From Paenibacillus xylanexedens (lineage in GTDB: Bacteria; Bacillota; Bacilli; Paenibacillales; Paenibacillaceae), in NCBI RefSeq assembly GCF_001908275.1, contig NZ_CP018620.1, positions 6,634,001 through 6,698,000 on the forward strand: a DNA stretch of 64,000 nucleotides, given 5' to 3'. Positions 20,141 to 29,167 of the stretch are shown in pieces (positions within the stretch are counted from its first letter, which is position 1; every line of letters starts with the position of its first letter). The notes beneath the pieces are model-generated. The model did not search any database. It was not told where the DNA came from and saw only the letters and a program-made list of their open reading frames with translations. The translations under genes and the position numbers were made by a program.

Positions 20141-22711
20141 TCAAGGGCTCCGCTTGGTCAACTCTGGAGTAAACGGAGGAGAATAAGCCGAAGCAAGCCT
20201 GCGCAGGTTCTCTCCATAGCCTGGAGCATGTTCTTCCAGTACAAAACGACGATCATTGCGAACATTTCCTGCTTCCACTTCCTCAGCCAACAGTTGATAC
20301 CGTTCATACATCTGGACACCAGCGACGGCAGTCTGTCGGGCTCGATCCGTGAGTCCTGCCTTCCATTCCCGCCTCGCTGCCTGCTCCATCCAATACAAAG
20401 CCACGGATTGGCCATTGCCTTCATACCGATTCAATGCGATCGCTTGTTCAAAATATTCTCCAGCTTGCTGTCCTTCGTCGAATTGGGCTGCCAATCGTCC
20501 CAGTTCGATGTAAATCTGAGGGTGCATCGGGGAATGGGACAAGCTGTTCAAAAGGAGTGATTCTGCTTCTCGTACCGGGAGCGTTCGTGCAAAGGATATC
20601 ACGATATCCGCTCGATTCGGGTTAGACTGAAGAGCAGCCATAAGATGCACCTTCTGTGCTGGAGTGCCATCCGGTTCAGACATCGCCTGACGGTACTGCA
20701 CTTCTGCTACGGCATATCGGGAGGTCAGCCAGACTGTTCCACCAATCCAGAAAAGGATGATCATCACTGTGGATACCCTTATTAGCCGAGCAGTTACTCG
20801 CTGAAAAATATGAAAGAAGGAACGCATTGAGACAGCTGATGGGTGGGATTGGGTTGGTAAATATCGCAAGAAAAGAGATCTGGATTTAGATCTCAATTTA
20901 GATCCCGATTTGGATCTGATAGGAGTGTATTCTACAGTTACGCCGGATCGTTGGACTCCCTCTGTTTCCGTCTTCAATGCAGTTGCCCAAGCACCGAGCC
21001 AGATGAAGAGCATCCAAAATAGTGTAAAGCTCCAGTCAAAGTCCATCGCCCCATGCATGCCAAAAATAAGCACGGATGGCATGAGCTGCGGTGCAAAATA
21101 AAAGATGCTTCGCAGTGTGAGGAGAAACCACCCTGCGACAAGCACGATGCCGATCATGCCCGTGTCCAGGGCGAGATCGAGCAGGCCGTTGTGGACCTCG
21201 CCTCCGACATAAGGCGAGGATTGAATGGCGCGGAACATGTTGCGCCATGTATCCCCACCGTGGCCGAGCCATGCGGCCTCGGTCCATAGCTGGAGGGCGT
21301 CCCGCCACATCTGTAGGCGGGACACCCCAGTGCCGACACCCGCCGCGAGGCGATCGGCGGTGGAGGCCACGGCCATCAGTGCGGAGGCGGCTCCCGCCAG
21401 CACGATGGCCGTCAGGGCAGCGGCGCGCGGAGCCTTGGCGGCGCTGCCCTGACGGCACAGCAGCAGCGTGCCGAGCAGCGCAGCTGCCCATGCCCCGGCC
21501 AGTGCCAGCAGGCCGGGCATGGGTGCAGGCGCCAGCTGGGCAGCAGCCAGCTGGCGGTACAGCCAGGCCGCGCACGCCAGTGGCGCGGCCATGGCCAGCA
21601 ACAGCGGCAGGCGGGCACCGCGCCGCTGCAAAGCAAAGGCGACGACCGCAGCGCAGCCGGTCGCCAGCCAAGCGCCGCGCGACTCGCTCAGCAGGAGCGC
21701 GGCTTGCGCGGGCATGAGCGGCAGCACTGCCGCGATGAGTCGCCCGACCGGCACAGGCCGGGCTATGACTCGCGCGGCGGCTGTCAGCCGCTCCAATGTG
21801 TACATGCCAGCAATGGCACCGTACGCATTAGGGTACTGCAATAATCCGCCGAGCCTTGCTCCGGCGGAGCTGATCTCGGGGTCAGCAGTCCGCATCACCC
21901 CGAAGGGCAGCGGCAATATCCCGCACACGGCAAGGATGCCGCTTAGCACAAGCAAGCCGCCTGCCATCTGCCAACCGCAGGCTAACCAACGCGCACCATC
22001 CGTGCGCGCAGCCAGTATTGCAGTGAGCAGAGTAAACATCGCAAGCAGGCTCCATCGCAGCATCTCATCCATGCTGCCCTGTTTACTCACCGAGCCTACC
22101 CATGCATGTAGCCCAAACCAGGTCATCATCCCCAGCGGCCATAATACCCGCCACATTCCTGGAAATCGAAAAATTTTCTCAACGATTCGTTCGAGTCTCC
22201 CCCGACCCTGTCCCAATGACATGGGTATTCGTTCACTCGCCTTCTGTGGACGAATACCTACAAGGAAAAGCAAAAACATAATCAATATGCTTCCTCCTGC
22301 GATCAAAAGGACAGGGTACAGATCCGCTGAATAGTACAGCCCTCGACTCAGACATCCTGCAAGCAGCAAGACAATGGAGAGTATGCCTACCCCAACAGTC
22401 CAACCCCATCCTGAATAACGTTTACACCTCAAACTTTGAGAAAAACTCCCTGACGCATCGGTCTGAATAGCTCCATTTGAATTATTTTTATCCTCTTTTT
22501 TATACGTATCATCTTTGTTATATGTATCTTCCCTATTATATGTACTGTCTTTACTACCCTTACTGTCCCCATTACATAAGTCCCTGTTATCTACATATTC
22601 TGTACCATTTGCGTGGTGAGACCGTTCAAACGCCTGTTCCATCATTTCCTCATTCGCCGCATACCCTCGTCTATACCTTACAACTCCCTTATGCATTGTC
22701 CTATTCTTCAT
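20141..22711 (-). CDS. O-antigen ligase/Wzy-like polytopic membrane protein with C-terminal TPR-like region
   Basis: An 856-residue protein. The N-terminal ~95 residues are hydrophilic and include three tandem (S/D)TYN(R/K)(E/D)-type hexads. About 13 membrane spans follow (roughly 105-620), with the O-antigen-ligase/Wzy pattern: SESRGAWLA, RLQMWRDALQLWTEAAWLGHGGDTW and the periplasmic GGEVHNGLLDLALDTG. After one more span (about 665-690), a soluble, TPR-like region ends the protein (PNRADIVISFA, LLNSLSHSPMHPQIYIELG). It probably polymerises or ligates a surface glycan. The open frame starts at 22750, but the ATG at 22711 has AAGGAGG ten bases upstream. The middle (about 21240-21780) is strikingly GC-rich compared with both sides. 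Confidence 0.78.
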   Translation of the reverse strand: MKNRTMHKGVVRYRRGYAANEEMMEQAFERSHHANGTEYVDNRDLCNGDSKGSKDSTYNREDTYNKDDTYKKEDKNNSNGAIQTDASGSFSQSLRCKRYSGWGWTVGVGILSIVLLLAGCLSRGLYYSADLYPVLLIAGGSILIMFLLFLVGIRPQKASERIPMSLGQGRGRLERIVEKIFRFPGMWRVLWPLGMMTWFGLHAWVGSVSKQGSMDEMLRWSLLAMFTLLTAILAARTDGARWLACGWQMAGGLLVLSGILAVCGILPLPFGVMRTADPEISSAGARLGGLLQYPNAYGAIAGMYTLERLTAAARVIARPVPVGRLIAAVLPLMPAQAALLLSESRGAWLATGCAAVVAFALQRRGARLPLLLAMAAPLACAAWLYRQLAAAQLAPAPMPGLLALAGAWAAALLGTLLLCRQGSAAKAPRAAALTAIVLAGAASALMAVASTADRLAAGVGTGVSRLQMWRDALQLWTEAAWLGHGGDTWRNMFRAIQSSPYVGGEVHNGLLDLALDTGMIGIVLVAGWFLLTLRSIFYFAPQLMPSVLIFGMHGAMDFDWSFTLFWMLFIWLGAWATALKTETEGVQRSGVTVEYTPIRSKSGSKLRSKSRSLFLRYLPTQSHPSAVSMRSFFHIFQRVTARLIRVSTVMIILFWIGGTVWLTSRYAVAEVQYRQAMSEPDGTPAQKVHLMAALQSNPNRADIVISFARTLPVREAESLLLNSLSHSPMHPQIYIELGRLAAQFDEGQQAGEYFEQAIALNRYEGNGQSVALYWMEQAARREWKAGLTDRARQTAVAGVQMYERYQLLAEEVEAGNVRNDRRFVLEEHAPGYGENLRRLASAYSPPFTPELTKRSP
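22493..22546 (-). repeat. three 18-bp tandem units in the ligase gene
   Basis: Three consecutive 18-base units on the minus strand encode STYNRE, DTYNKD and DTYKKE. The bases have drifted a little between units. Such in-frame repeats can change copy number. Confidence 0.6.
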
Positions 22712-22753
22712 CCTTATACACCCTCCTTCCTTCCACCGCTCCATATGCATAAC

Positions 22754-22791
22754 AAAAAGACAGAAGATCCCGATAACGGGTCCTTCTGTCT
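22754..22791 (-). terminator. terminator of the methyltransferase gene
   Basis: Minus-strand hairpin AGACAGAAG-G-ACCCG-TTAT-CGGG-AT-CTTCTGTCT followed by TTTTTG. It lies between the methyltransferase and the O-antigen-ligase-like gene. Confidence 0.8.
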
Positions 22792-22902
22792 GATATACAT
22801 CTGACAGTTATGATGTTGCTTGCTACGCAGTATGTGCATTGAATATCATTTTACATTCAGGGACCCTAGTTGCAGTATGTCCCTGGATTGGCGTTGGCAC
22901 AC

Positions 22903-24144
22903 TCAGCAAAGGTCGCAATTTGCGGAATCTTGAACGGTTTCTTTGCTTGATTTCCCACCGGCCTGCTTGCCATCGCCAGGAAGCAAATCTGCACAAGCCC
23001 GCTCCAAATAGGGATCGGCATGAATGAAATCACGGAAAGCCGTATATTCATTCCACATCTCCGTCACTTCGCCGGCCTGACCGCGAACAGCACGAATCAA
23101 TAAGTTTTTAGGCGTATTCTCCATATCGATGAATTCAAGCAATTGTGTCTTGTATCCCATCAGATCAAGCAACTTGGCACGAATCCCATCCGTAGCCAGT
23201 GCGGAAAAACGTTCTTTGAGAATACCATGGGACAACAACGGATTCATCACGGAAGCCTCTACTTGATCAAACAGTTCATGCTGACAGCAAGGAACAGACA
23301 GAATAACAGAAGCCCCCCAACGAACTGCCTTCTCCAAAGCAGCATCGGTAGCTGTGTCACAGGCATGCAGCGTGACAACCATATCCACTTCATTCAATTC
23401 ATCGTAGTCCGCGATGTCTCCAACCAGAAACTTCAGATCGCCATAATGCAATCGATTAGCCAGATCATTACAGTGTTCAATTACATCTGCCTTCAAGTCC
23501 AACCCAATAATCTTGAGTGAACGACGTTGTTGTACAGACAGATAATGATATAACGCAAATGTCAGATAAGACTTGCCGCAACCAAAATCAACGATGGTCA
23601 GTGGACGTCCTTCCGGCAGATGCGGAATGACATCCTGCACCATTTCGAGGAAACGGTTGATCTGTCTGAACTTGTCATACTTACGAGCCAGCACACGACC
23701 TTCTTCGTTCATAATACCAAGTTCAACGAGGAACGATACGGGTACGCCCTCTTCCAACACATATTGCTTCTTGCGATTATGCGACAGATCCACCGCAGTT
23801 TTGGAAGCAGATTTGGTCAGAATGGATACTTTATATTTTTTGCTGATCAAAATTTGATAGTCTGCCTCGGTCGTACAGAGCAGCCCTTGACGAAACGTCT
23901 CTTCGCATAACAAAGTCATGCGCTCTGCCGCTTCAGCCGGAGTCAAATTCTCGTGCAGCACTTTGTTGTTATAATGGAATGCAAATTGATAATGCAGCTG
24001 ATTCTTCAGTGTCACCGGCTTGACTTGCACTTTGGTATACGAGACATTGTCCCGTCTGCGCAGCTGGCTCCAGGTCGCTGTAATCAGCGAATTCTGTTCA
24101 AAGATGTCTTGTATAAGCTTTCGCAATGAATCCACGGGGTACAT
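22903..24144 (-). CDS. SAM-dependent methyltransferase (Methyltransf_32-like)
   Basis: A 413-residue protein. The N-terminal ~140 residues are a separate alpha/beta domain. The Rossmann methyltransferase domain starts at TIVDFGCGKSYLTFALYHYL (about 188-207, SAM motif I), followed by IIGLDLKADVIEHCN, FLVGDIADYD and VVTLHACDTATDAAL. SVPCCQHEL is typical of the PF13679 group, some of which act on RNA or protein. The C-terminus (GKQAGGKSSKE) is disordered. The substrate is unknown. The ribosome site is weak (AAGTGAG). Confidence 0.8.
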   Translation of the reverse strand: MYPVDSLRKLIQDIFEQNSLITATWSQLRRRDNVSYTKVQVKPVTLKNQLHYQFAFHYNNKVLHENLTPAEAAERMTLLCEETFRQGLLCTTEADYQILISKKYKVSILTKSASKTAVDLSHNRKKQYVLEEGVPVSFLVELGIMNEEGRVLARKYDKFRQINRFLEMVQDVIPHLPEGRPLTIVDFGCGKSYLTFALYHYLSVQQRRSLKIIGLDLKADVIEHCNDLANRLHYGDLKFLVGDIADYDELNEVDMVVTLHACDTATDAALEKAVRWGASVILSVPCCQHELFDQVEASVMNPLLSHGILKERFSALATDGIRAKLLDLMGYKTQLLEFIDMENTPKNLLIRAVRGQAGEVTEMWNEYTAFRDFIHADPYLERACADLLPGDGKQAGGKSSKETVQDSANCDLC

Positions 24145-24240
24145 CTCACTTTCGATTTGGTTTGGTCAACCGTTACCATACCACAATTCCGTTCCCTCTC
24201 CAAGTAAAGGCATGTAACAGGCCTTGATCCAATCCATATT

Positions 24241-24945
24241 TTACGAGTTCATCTCTTGACGACTTAGTTCAGCTAGTCCCTCTTCAACTTCGTTCCGTGG
24301 CAGACCGCCCTGCTCCAGTTGTTCATCCGTGAGTGGGCTCAACCTTTCATAGAACGCCTGTACATCATCTCGGTAGCTCACAGGGAATTCAGCACCAAGC
24401 TGTAGCAGCCTGTACCAACTGTTCTCTGCCTGGTCATAACGCCCTTGTTGTTCACGATAAAGGGCAAGCTGTCTTTCGGTTCGAGCAGGGAGTTCATATT
24501 CTTTCGTAAGCCCCAACACACCCTCAACCCGTTCCGGTGCGTCCAACAACTTGGGATTAGCGCCATGATTCAATGCATACAGGTAAAAATGAAGTGATCT
24601 CATCAATCGAATGACAGCCTCATCCTCTGCGTCCATTCTCTCCTGATCATCTATGCCTTCCACTTTGGCCTTCTCTTGATAGATGTAAGCCTCTTCTTCA
24701 ATCAGCCTCGCGGCTTGCTGCAGATTGTCTACCTCAATCATTCCGCGAAAACGGAACATTTCAATAACATCCTCTGCTGGCAATGAGTTCAGTAGAGATA
24801 AGTTCAACCCAAACTGCCTGCGCATCAACTCATCCAGTTCAGACAATGCCTCGGTATGCTTACGTTGCTGTTTGAGCGTGAAAACTTTGCCTATTGCTTC
24901 AGTCATTTCCTCCATCATGCGGAGCAGATAATCTTTTCTGAACAT
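24241..24945 (-). CDS. DUF6483 family protein
   Basis: A 234-residue all-helical soluble protein: FRKDYLLRMMEEMTEAIGKVF at the start, then repeated amphipathic helices resembling TPRs (YEQARAENSWYRLLQLG-type segment near 180-195). It matches DUF6483, found widely in Paenibacillus and relatives; the role is unknown. The frame extends to 24993; the ATG at 24945 has GAGGGGG eight bases upstream and is taken as the start. It lies about 100 bases after the methyltransferase gene, divergent from nothing. Confidence 0.68.
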   Translation of the reverse strand: MFRKDYLLRMMEEMTEAIGKVFTLKQQRKHTEALSELDELMRRQFGLNLSLLNSLPAEDVIEMFRFRGMIEVDNLQQAARLIEEEAYIYQEKAKVEGIDDQERMDAEDEAVIRLMRSLHFYLYALNHGANPKLLDAPERVEGVLGLTKEYELPARTERQLALYREQQGRYDQAENSWYRLLQLGAEFPVSYRDDVQAFYERLSPLTDEQLEQGGLPRNEVEEGLAELSRQEMNS

Positions 24946-25027
24946 GCTGTATGCCCCCTCATCTTTCGACCCTATACATCCAATCATTCTCATATCGTTC
25001 CTTTATATTTATTTTAATTCATGCCAT

Positions 25028-25060
25028 GACAAAAAGCCAAAAACAAGACACACGTGTCTT
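25028..25060 (-). terminator. probable terminator of the alpha/beta hydrolase gene
   Basis: Minus-strand AAGACA-CGTG-TGTCTT followed by GTTTTTGGCTTTTTG. A short stem with a good T-rich tail. Confidence 0.5.
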
Positions 25061-25078
25061 TGCTCTGGACATGAACAC

Positions 25079-25122
25079 ACCAAGCCCCTGCCTATCCCAA
25101 AGGGACGTGGCAGGGGCTTGGT
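25079..25122. repeat. perfect 14-bp inverted repeat, no T tract
   Basis: ACCAAGCCCCTGCC (25079-25092) and its exact complement GGCAGGGGCTTGGT (25109-25122) flank a 16-base loop that itself contains CCC-AAA-GGG. Neither side has a run of T, so it is not a classic terminator; mRNA 3'-end protection or a REP-like repeat are alternatives. It lies between the hydrolase stop and the DUF6483 gene. Confidence 0.6.
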
Positions 25123-25216
25123 TGAAATGGAACTGGTTACTCATCCTCCACAAGAGGTTGAATCATCCAGAAACCAAACTATATTCTAATAAAATCAACA
25201 TAAATCACTTCATCAA

Positions 25217-26008
25217 TTACTTCGATAATCCAGCCATAAATTGTTTAATGACCTGAATTAACTCTTCAGGAGCTTCGTACATGCTCATATGACCTGCACC
25301 CGCAATCACGGCTTGCACAATATGTGGCTTGTCACTTGTAAATGTACGTTCTGGCGGGATAACAGCATCCTTCTCTCCCGCTACCAGCAATACAGGTAAA
25401 GGTGTAGCCGATAACACATCGCGGCGATCCGGGCGTTCTCGCATAGCAAGTGCAGCACCAACCGCACCTTGAGGAGCAGTCTGGTAACCAATTTCCTTCA
25501 CACGTGTTACATGCTTAGATAGCGATTCCACATGTTCCGGTGCAAACAGTCCGGGAACCAGTCCATCTACAAAATTTACGATACCTTCGGTCTGAATGGT
25601 GGATACAGCGCGCAGGCGTTTTTCCTTGGCTTCTTCACTGTCCGGATAGGCTGTCGAATGAATCAGACCAAATGCATTCAAACGCTCCGGGTGACGTTGT
25701 GCAATCGAGAGCGCAATATATCCTCCCATCGAGTGTCCCAAAAGGACCGCTTTTTCCACATTCAACTCATCCATCAACTGTAATACATCGTTGCCCATCT
25801 GTTCGATGGTATAACTTCCTACAGGTGCATCTGTTTTTCCGTGTCCACGCAGATCAGGTACGATACAGCGATAGCTGCGTGCCAGTTCAGGTACGACCTC
25901 ATCCCAATACGCTGAACTGCCACAGTATCCGTGGAGCAAAATGAGTGCTTCTCCCTTACCTTGTTCGGCATAACAAATCGTCGTTCCATCACACATCACT
26001 TTTTCCAT
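25217..26008 (-). CDS. alpha/beta hydrolase
   Basis: A 263-residue alpha/beta-hydrolase. The oxyanion region is LILLHGYCGSSAYW (about 24-37); the nucleophile elbow is GHSMGG (Ser at about 97). The catalytic Asp is in GEKDAVIP (about 213) and the His in GAGHMSMYE (about 240). The length is normal for the esterase/haloperoxidase-like group; the substrate is unknown. GAGAGGGA precedes the ATG. Confidence 0.88.
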   Translation of the reverse strand: MEKVMCDGTTICYAEQGKGEALILLHGYCGSSAYWDEVVPELARSYRCIVPDLRGHGKTDAPVGSYTIEQMGNDVLQLMDELNVEKAVLLGHSMGGYIALSIAQRHPERLNAFGLIHSTAYPDSEEAKEKRLRAVSTIQTEGIVNFVDGLVPGLFAPEHVESLSKHVTRVKEIGYQTAPQGAVGAALAMRERPDRRDVLSATPLPVLLVAGEKDAVIPPERTFTSDKPHIVQAVIAGAGHMSMYEAPEELIQVIKQFMAGLSK

Positions 26009-26068
26009 ATGAATCCCTCTCTCTGCGCGAATTAAATAATTCAGGTTGTATATTATTAAGCCTACATA

Positions 26069-26626
26069 TCATGAATGAAACGTTTGTCTCCATTTCCATG
26101 CTTTAATTGCGGCGTCTGCAATCGTTCGGGACATCCCCATGACCAAGTGAAGCGAGGTCATCTGCAAAATGGAATAGGGCCTTGGTCCATTCGCATTAAC
26201 CACAGCTGCTACACTGTATTGTCCAACAGGGGGTAGCTTGCCTCCGACCGATTGGGCCGGAATGAGTGGGTTATTCGAGAGATAGTATGTACCTACCGCC
26301 TGCTTTGGACCCAGACATGCATCAATTGCTATGATGGCATGGTGTGCAGGAATAAGTGCCAATTTCTTTTCCAGCGTATCTGCATCACAAGGGGAAGACA
26401 GCGTGCCAATCACGTTCTCCATTCCGCTCTCTTGCAGTAAACTTCCTGTCAGTGGACCCAGAGCATCCCCGGTGGAACGATCAGTACCAATGCAGACAAA
26501 CGTGATTTCAGCTGGAGAATGAAGTTGAACGATGTTTTTGAAAAATAAGATCAAATTCTCTGCAGGCACGCCTTTGCGGACTTCCCTTCCTTGATGGCGA
26601 ACCATTTCTCGCTTATACGCTGCCAA
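26069..26626 (-). CDS. yyaC: YyaC-type spore protein (DUF1256)
   Basis: A 185-residue protein with the DUF1256 signature: FVCIGTDRSTGDALGPLTG (about 43-61), AIIAIDACLG, VGTYYLSNNPLIPAQSVGGKLPPVG and the C-terminal MTSLHLVMGMSRTI. The fold is related to the germination protease (GPR)/hydrogenase-maturation protease group, and the B. subtilis member is a sporulation gene. The frame reaches a GTG at 26647. A GGAGGG inside it, nine bases before the TTG at 26626, favours the TTG start used here. Confidence 0.82.
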   Translation of the reverse strand: MAAYKREMVRHQGREVRKGVPAENLILFFKNIVQLHSPAEITFVCIGTDRSTGDALGPLTGSLLQESGMENVIGTLSSPCDADTLEKKLALIPAHHAIIAIDACLGPKQAVGTYYLSNNPLIPAQSVGGKLPPVGQYSVAAVVNANGPRPYSILQMTSLHLVMGMSRTIADAAIKAWKWRQTFHS

Positions 26627-26784
26627 GCTGTATTCCCTCCAGTGCACTCAGGTTTCCGTTAAATCCTGTTGTTGTATCCATCATTGTAACCGATGCTTGG
26701 TTTCCTCGCAAAAGCATTAGCCTGAGCGCTTCCAATCATGATACAATAACAAGAGTTTCCGATACGGAAGGGATGAACTTAACG

Positions 26785-27009
26785 ATGGATTTAACACAAG
26801 CAACAGCAGCCAATATGGAATATATGATTGAAGCGATCAAAACCAAACTTCGTATGGCAAGCGGTGCCGCCATGCAAGCTTCTTCATTCCCACTTGAGAA
26901 ATATGAAGATCTGTTTGACCTGTATGAAATGATTTTGAGCAAGGAACATCTCAGTATCTCTGAAGTGGAAGCTGTCGCTTCGGAACTGGGTAATCTTCGT
27001 AAATCCTAA
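26785..27009 (+). CDS. yfkK: UPF0435 family protein YfkK (DUF1128)
   Basis: A 74-residue helical protein matching YfkK/UPF0435: NMEYMIEAIKTKLRMASGAAMQ, YEDLFDLYEMILSKE and ISEVEAVASELGNLRK. The function is unknown. An ATG at 26773 abuts the ribosome site with no spacing, whereas the ATG at 26785 is 12 bases from GGAAGGG and gives exactly the N-terminal length of the B. subtilis protein, so I start there. A strong terminator follows. Confidence 0.85.
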   Translation: MDLTQATAANMEYMIEAIKTKLRMASGAAMQASSFPLEKYEDLFDLYEMILSKEHLSISEVEAVASELGNLRKS

Positions 27010-27011
27010 GC

Positions 27012-27057
27012 AAAAAAGGACCTGTTTTCCACATCACCGTGGGAACAGGTCCTTTTT
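27012..27057. terminator. bidirectional terminator, yfkK / pirin
   Basis: AAAAAAGGACCTGTT...AACAGGTCCTTTTT: a long near-perfect stem with A and T runs on both sides, serving the convergent yfkK and pirin-like genes. Confidence 0.9.
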
Positions 27058-27104
27058 CACATGTTTATATTTCCAGACTATCTTTTAAGGAATACATCCC
27101 ATCC

Positions 27105-27830
27105 TTAAGGCAGGTCAACCAAAACAAATTCGGCAGGTTCACTGTCTGTGCTCGTGATTTGCAGATCACAGCATTTGCGAATTCGTGCGGCATCCCCCGG
27201 CTTGAGGTTGAAGTTACCATCCGAACAATGAATCTCTACATGTCCACTGATCAGGAAAAGATGTGTCCGTCGATCTTCGTGTTGCGGGTACATCAACTTT
27301 TTCCCGGACTCCAAATGGGAGAGGTAACAGGTTACATCCTGGGAAATAGGCAATGCGCCTTCACTTCCCTCGCCCCCTTGCCCGGATACAATCGGACATA
27401 GACGATTCAAATACTCCTGCGGCTCTATTCTCCGATTCGTATAGGAAGGTTTCAGCATACGCTCCGATGGCAAAAACCACATCTGTAGGAAACGTACCGG
27501 TTCATCCGCTGACGGATTGGTCTCGGAGTGTTCCACTCCTGTCCCCGCACTCATCACCTGGACCGTACCCGGTTCAAGCAATTGTTCTGTTCCCATACTA
27601 TCCGTATGTTTGAGTGTACCTGATATGACATAACTGACAAGTTCAAGATCATGATGTGGATGTTTCTTAAAGCCTTCTTGCGGCATCAGCGTGTTTTCAT
27701 TATGAGCCAACAGACAGCCAAAATGGGCGTTGCTTGGATCATCATAATCCGCAAAGGAAAAGCTGAATTCACTGTGTATCCAACCTCGATCCGACGTGTG
27801 CCTTTCTTCCGATGTCACCACTTTAATCAT
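27105..27830 (-). CDS. pirin-family cupin protein (YhhW-like)
   Basis: A 241-residue bicupin of the pirin family. The N-terminal cupin carries the metal site HPHHDLELVSYVISG (about 56-70) and GVEHSE (about 97-102); the C-terminal cupin is degenerate. Some members, such as E. coli YhhW, open quercetin with oxygen; the physiological substrate is unknown. The frame extends to 27881, but the ATG at 27830 has GGAGGT eight bases upstream. Confidence 0.85.
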   Translation of the reverse strand: MIKVVTSEERHTSDRGWIHSEFSFSFADYDDPSNAHFGCLLAHNENTLMPQEGFKKHPHHDLELVSYVISGTLKHTDSMGTEQLLEPGTVQVMSAGTGVEHSETNPSADEPVRFLQMWFLPSERMLKPSYTNRRIEPQEYLNRLCPIVSGQGGEGSEGALPISQDVTCYLSHLESGKKLMYPQHEDRRTHLFLISGHVEIHCSDGNFNLKPGDAARIRKCCDLQITSTDSEPAEFVLVDLP

Positions 27831-27969
27831 GTTCATCCACCTCCAAGGGTTTAGAGCTGCCACATTACCGCGGCAGTCCATGCGTGTATATGAATTGTAT
27901 AGATGAATACCAGTTGGTATGTCATCTTTACCCGGGGGCCGGCAACTCTAATCACGCCCCTTCTTAAGG

Positions 27970-28989
27970 TTATACGCTATCTTCAAGTGAGTGGAGAATG
28001 AACTCACTATCTGCATGACCTACAAGGGTACCCGCATCATTTCGGATGTCCGAAGGGAACACTTCAGCCAATCGTGCAATGGTTCTCTCATTGGAATAAC
28101 CAATCTGTCTCAGGATGGATTGGGTAATGAAGGCCCACTCTTCCTCGGAACCATCAAGCACCTTGAAGGTGATTCCCAGTCTTTCTTTTTTCAGACCAAA
28201 ACCGAATACCCCCTTGAATCCACCCTTCGCTACAATGTTATCGTCTTCCAGCAGCACTGAATCTACACGCTCCGTGCCACCAACCATCAACGGATGTTCA
28301 TTCATAGCTGATGTTATGGTCTCTACAGCTGTTCTTGTGGAAGGATCAGCGATAAGATCCGGACAAGCGAGCTTCAGATAAGCGTTCGACAATGCCGACA
28401 ACGGCAAAGAAAATACCGGAAAGCCGCAGCCATCCGTCCCAAGCTCAATCTCTTTTTCCTCAATACCTGCCAGGCCGGCAAAGGTTTCAAGAATTTCTCG
28501 TTGTACCGGATGATCCGGTTCAGCGTAACTACCCAGGTCAACCTGCTTCATCTGACTGTACCCCAGAATTCCCAGATGTTTTCCGGAGCAGTTGTGCAAG
28601 ATGCGCCGTTTCTCTCCTTGTGCACGTAACCATTGATTACGGCTTTCTTCATTAAGCGGATAGCTTGGTGCACAGATCAGGCATTCTTCTCCCAATCCGA
28701 TTTTACCGGATAGCTGCTCCAACACTCGGATATGTTCCGGTTCTGAACGATGCGAAGAGGACATAATGGCAATCTCCTGTGCTGATAGGCCATAGTGACT
28801 GGCAATTCCTGCCCGAATACCTGGAATGGCTTGAAAAGGTTTGGCAGATGAGCGAGTGAACGCTCTAAAATGAGGGTCACCAGCCAAGTATACGATTCGG
28901 CCATACTCGTCCGTAATACTTATGTGTCCGTAATGGGCGCATTCCATAACGCCTGCACGGTATTCTTTAATTAACAAGGCACTCTCCAT
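27970..28989 (-). CDS. asparaginase II-type protein (PF06089)
   Basis: A 339-residue protein matching the thermolabile L-asparaginase (Rhizobium etli AnsA-like) family rather than the E. coli type. Conserved stretches are ECAHYGHISITD, FTRSSAKPFQAIP, SSSHRSEPEH, HNCSGKHLG, DGCGFPVFSLPL and GGTERVDS. The two Ser-Lys pairs (SSAKP and CSGKH) are the family's catalytic features. The start at 28989 has AAGGAGAG seven bases upstream; the frame to 29037 lacks one. Confidence 0.87.
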   Translation of the reverse strand: MESALLIKEYRAGVMECAHYGHISITDEYGRIVYLAGDPHFRAFTRSSAKPFQAIPGIRAGIASHYGLSAQEIAIMSSSHRSEPEHIRVLEQLSGKIGLGEECLICAPSYPLNEESRNQWLRAQGEKRRILHNCSGKHLGILGYSQMKQVDLGSYAEPDHPVQREILETFAGLAGIEEKEIELGTDGCGFPVFSLPLSALSNAYLKLACPDLIADPSTRTAVETITSAMNEHPLMVGGTERVDSVLLEDDNIVAKGGFKGVFGFGLKKERLGITFKVLDGSEEEWAFITQSILRQIGYSNERTIARLAEVFPSDIRNDAGTLVGHADSEFILHSLEDSV

Positions 28990-29089
28990 GCGAGTTCTCT
29001 CCTTTGTGCTCCCGAATTCATCTCTGCTTTGCGTCACGACGCCGCATGGGATATCTTAAATAGTATAGTACAAAAGCGACGTTTTTACA

Positions 29090-29115
29090 GTTTTTTCGAC
29101 AGGTATTTCGGGTAT
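29090..29115 (+). promoter_or_regulatory. SigB-type promoter for the PAP2 gene
   Basis: GTTTTT (29090-29095), 14 bases, then a perfect GGGTAT (29110-29115). This fits the SigB consensus GTTTAA-N12/15-GGGTAT. It lies 52 bases before the PAP2 ATG. The SigB-like factor encoded at 32365-33138 is the expected user. Confidence 0.65.
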
Positions 29116-29167
29116 AGCTTTATCAATCTATGTTCACCTACTACAACTACTGAAGGAGAAACTCACT

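Noticed and set aside
21036..21671. 211-codon minus-strand frame in another register
   Set aside because: Arg/Pro/Ala-rich with no hydrophobic pattern, inside the O-antigen-ligase-like gene; a GC artefact.
21468..22334. 288-codon plus-strand frame in the GC-rich area
   Set aside because: High GC reduces stop codons and produces long shadow frames; the minus frame has coherent membrane spans and family motifs.
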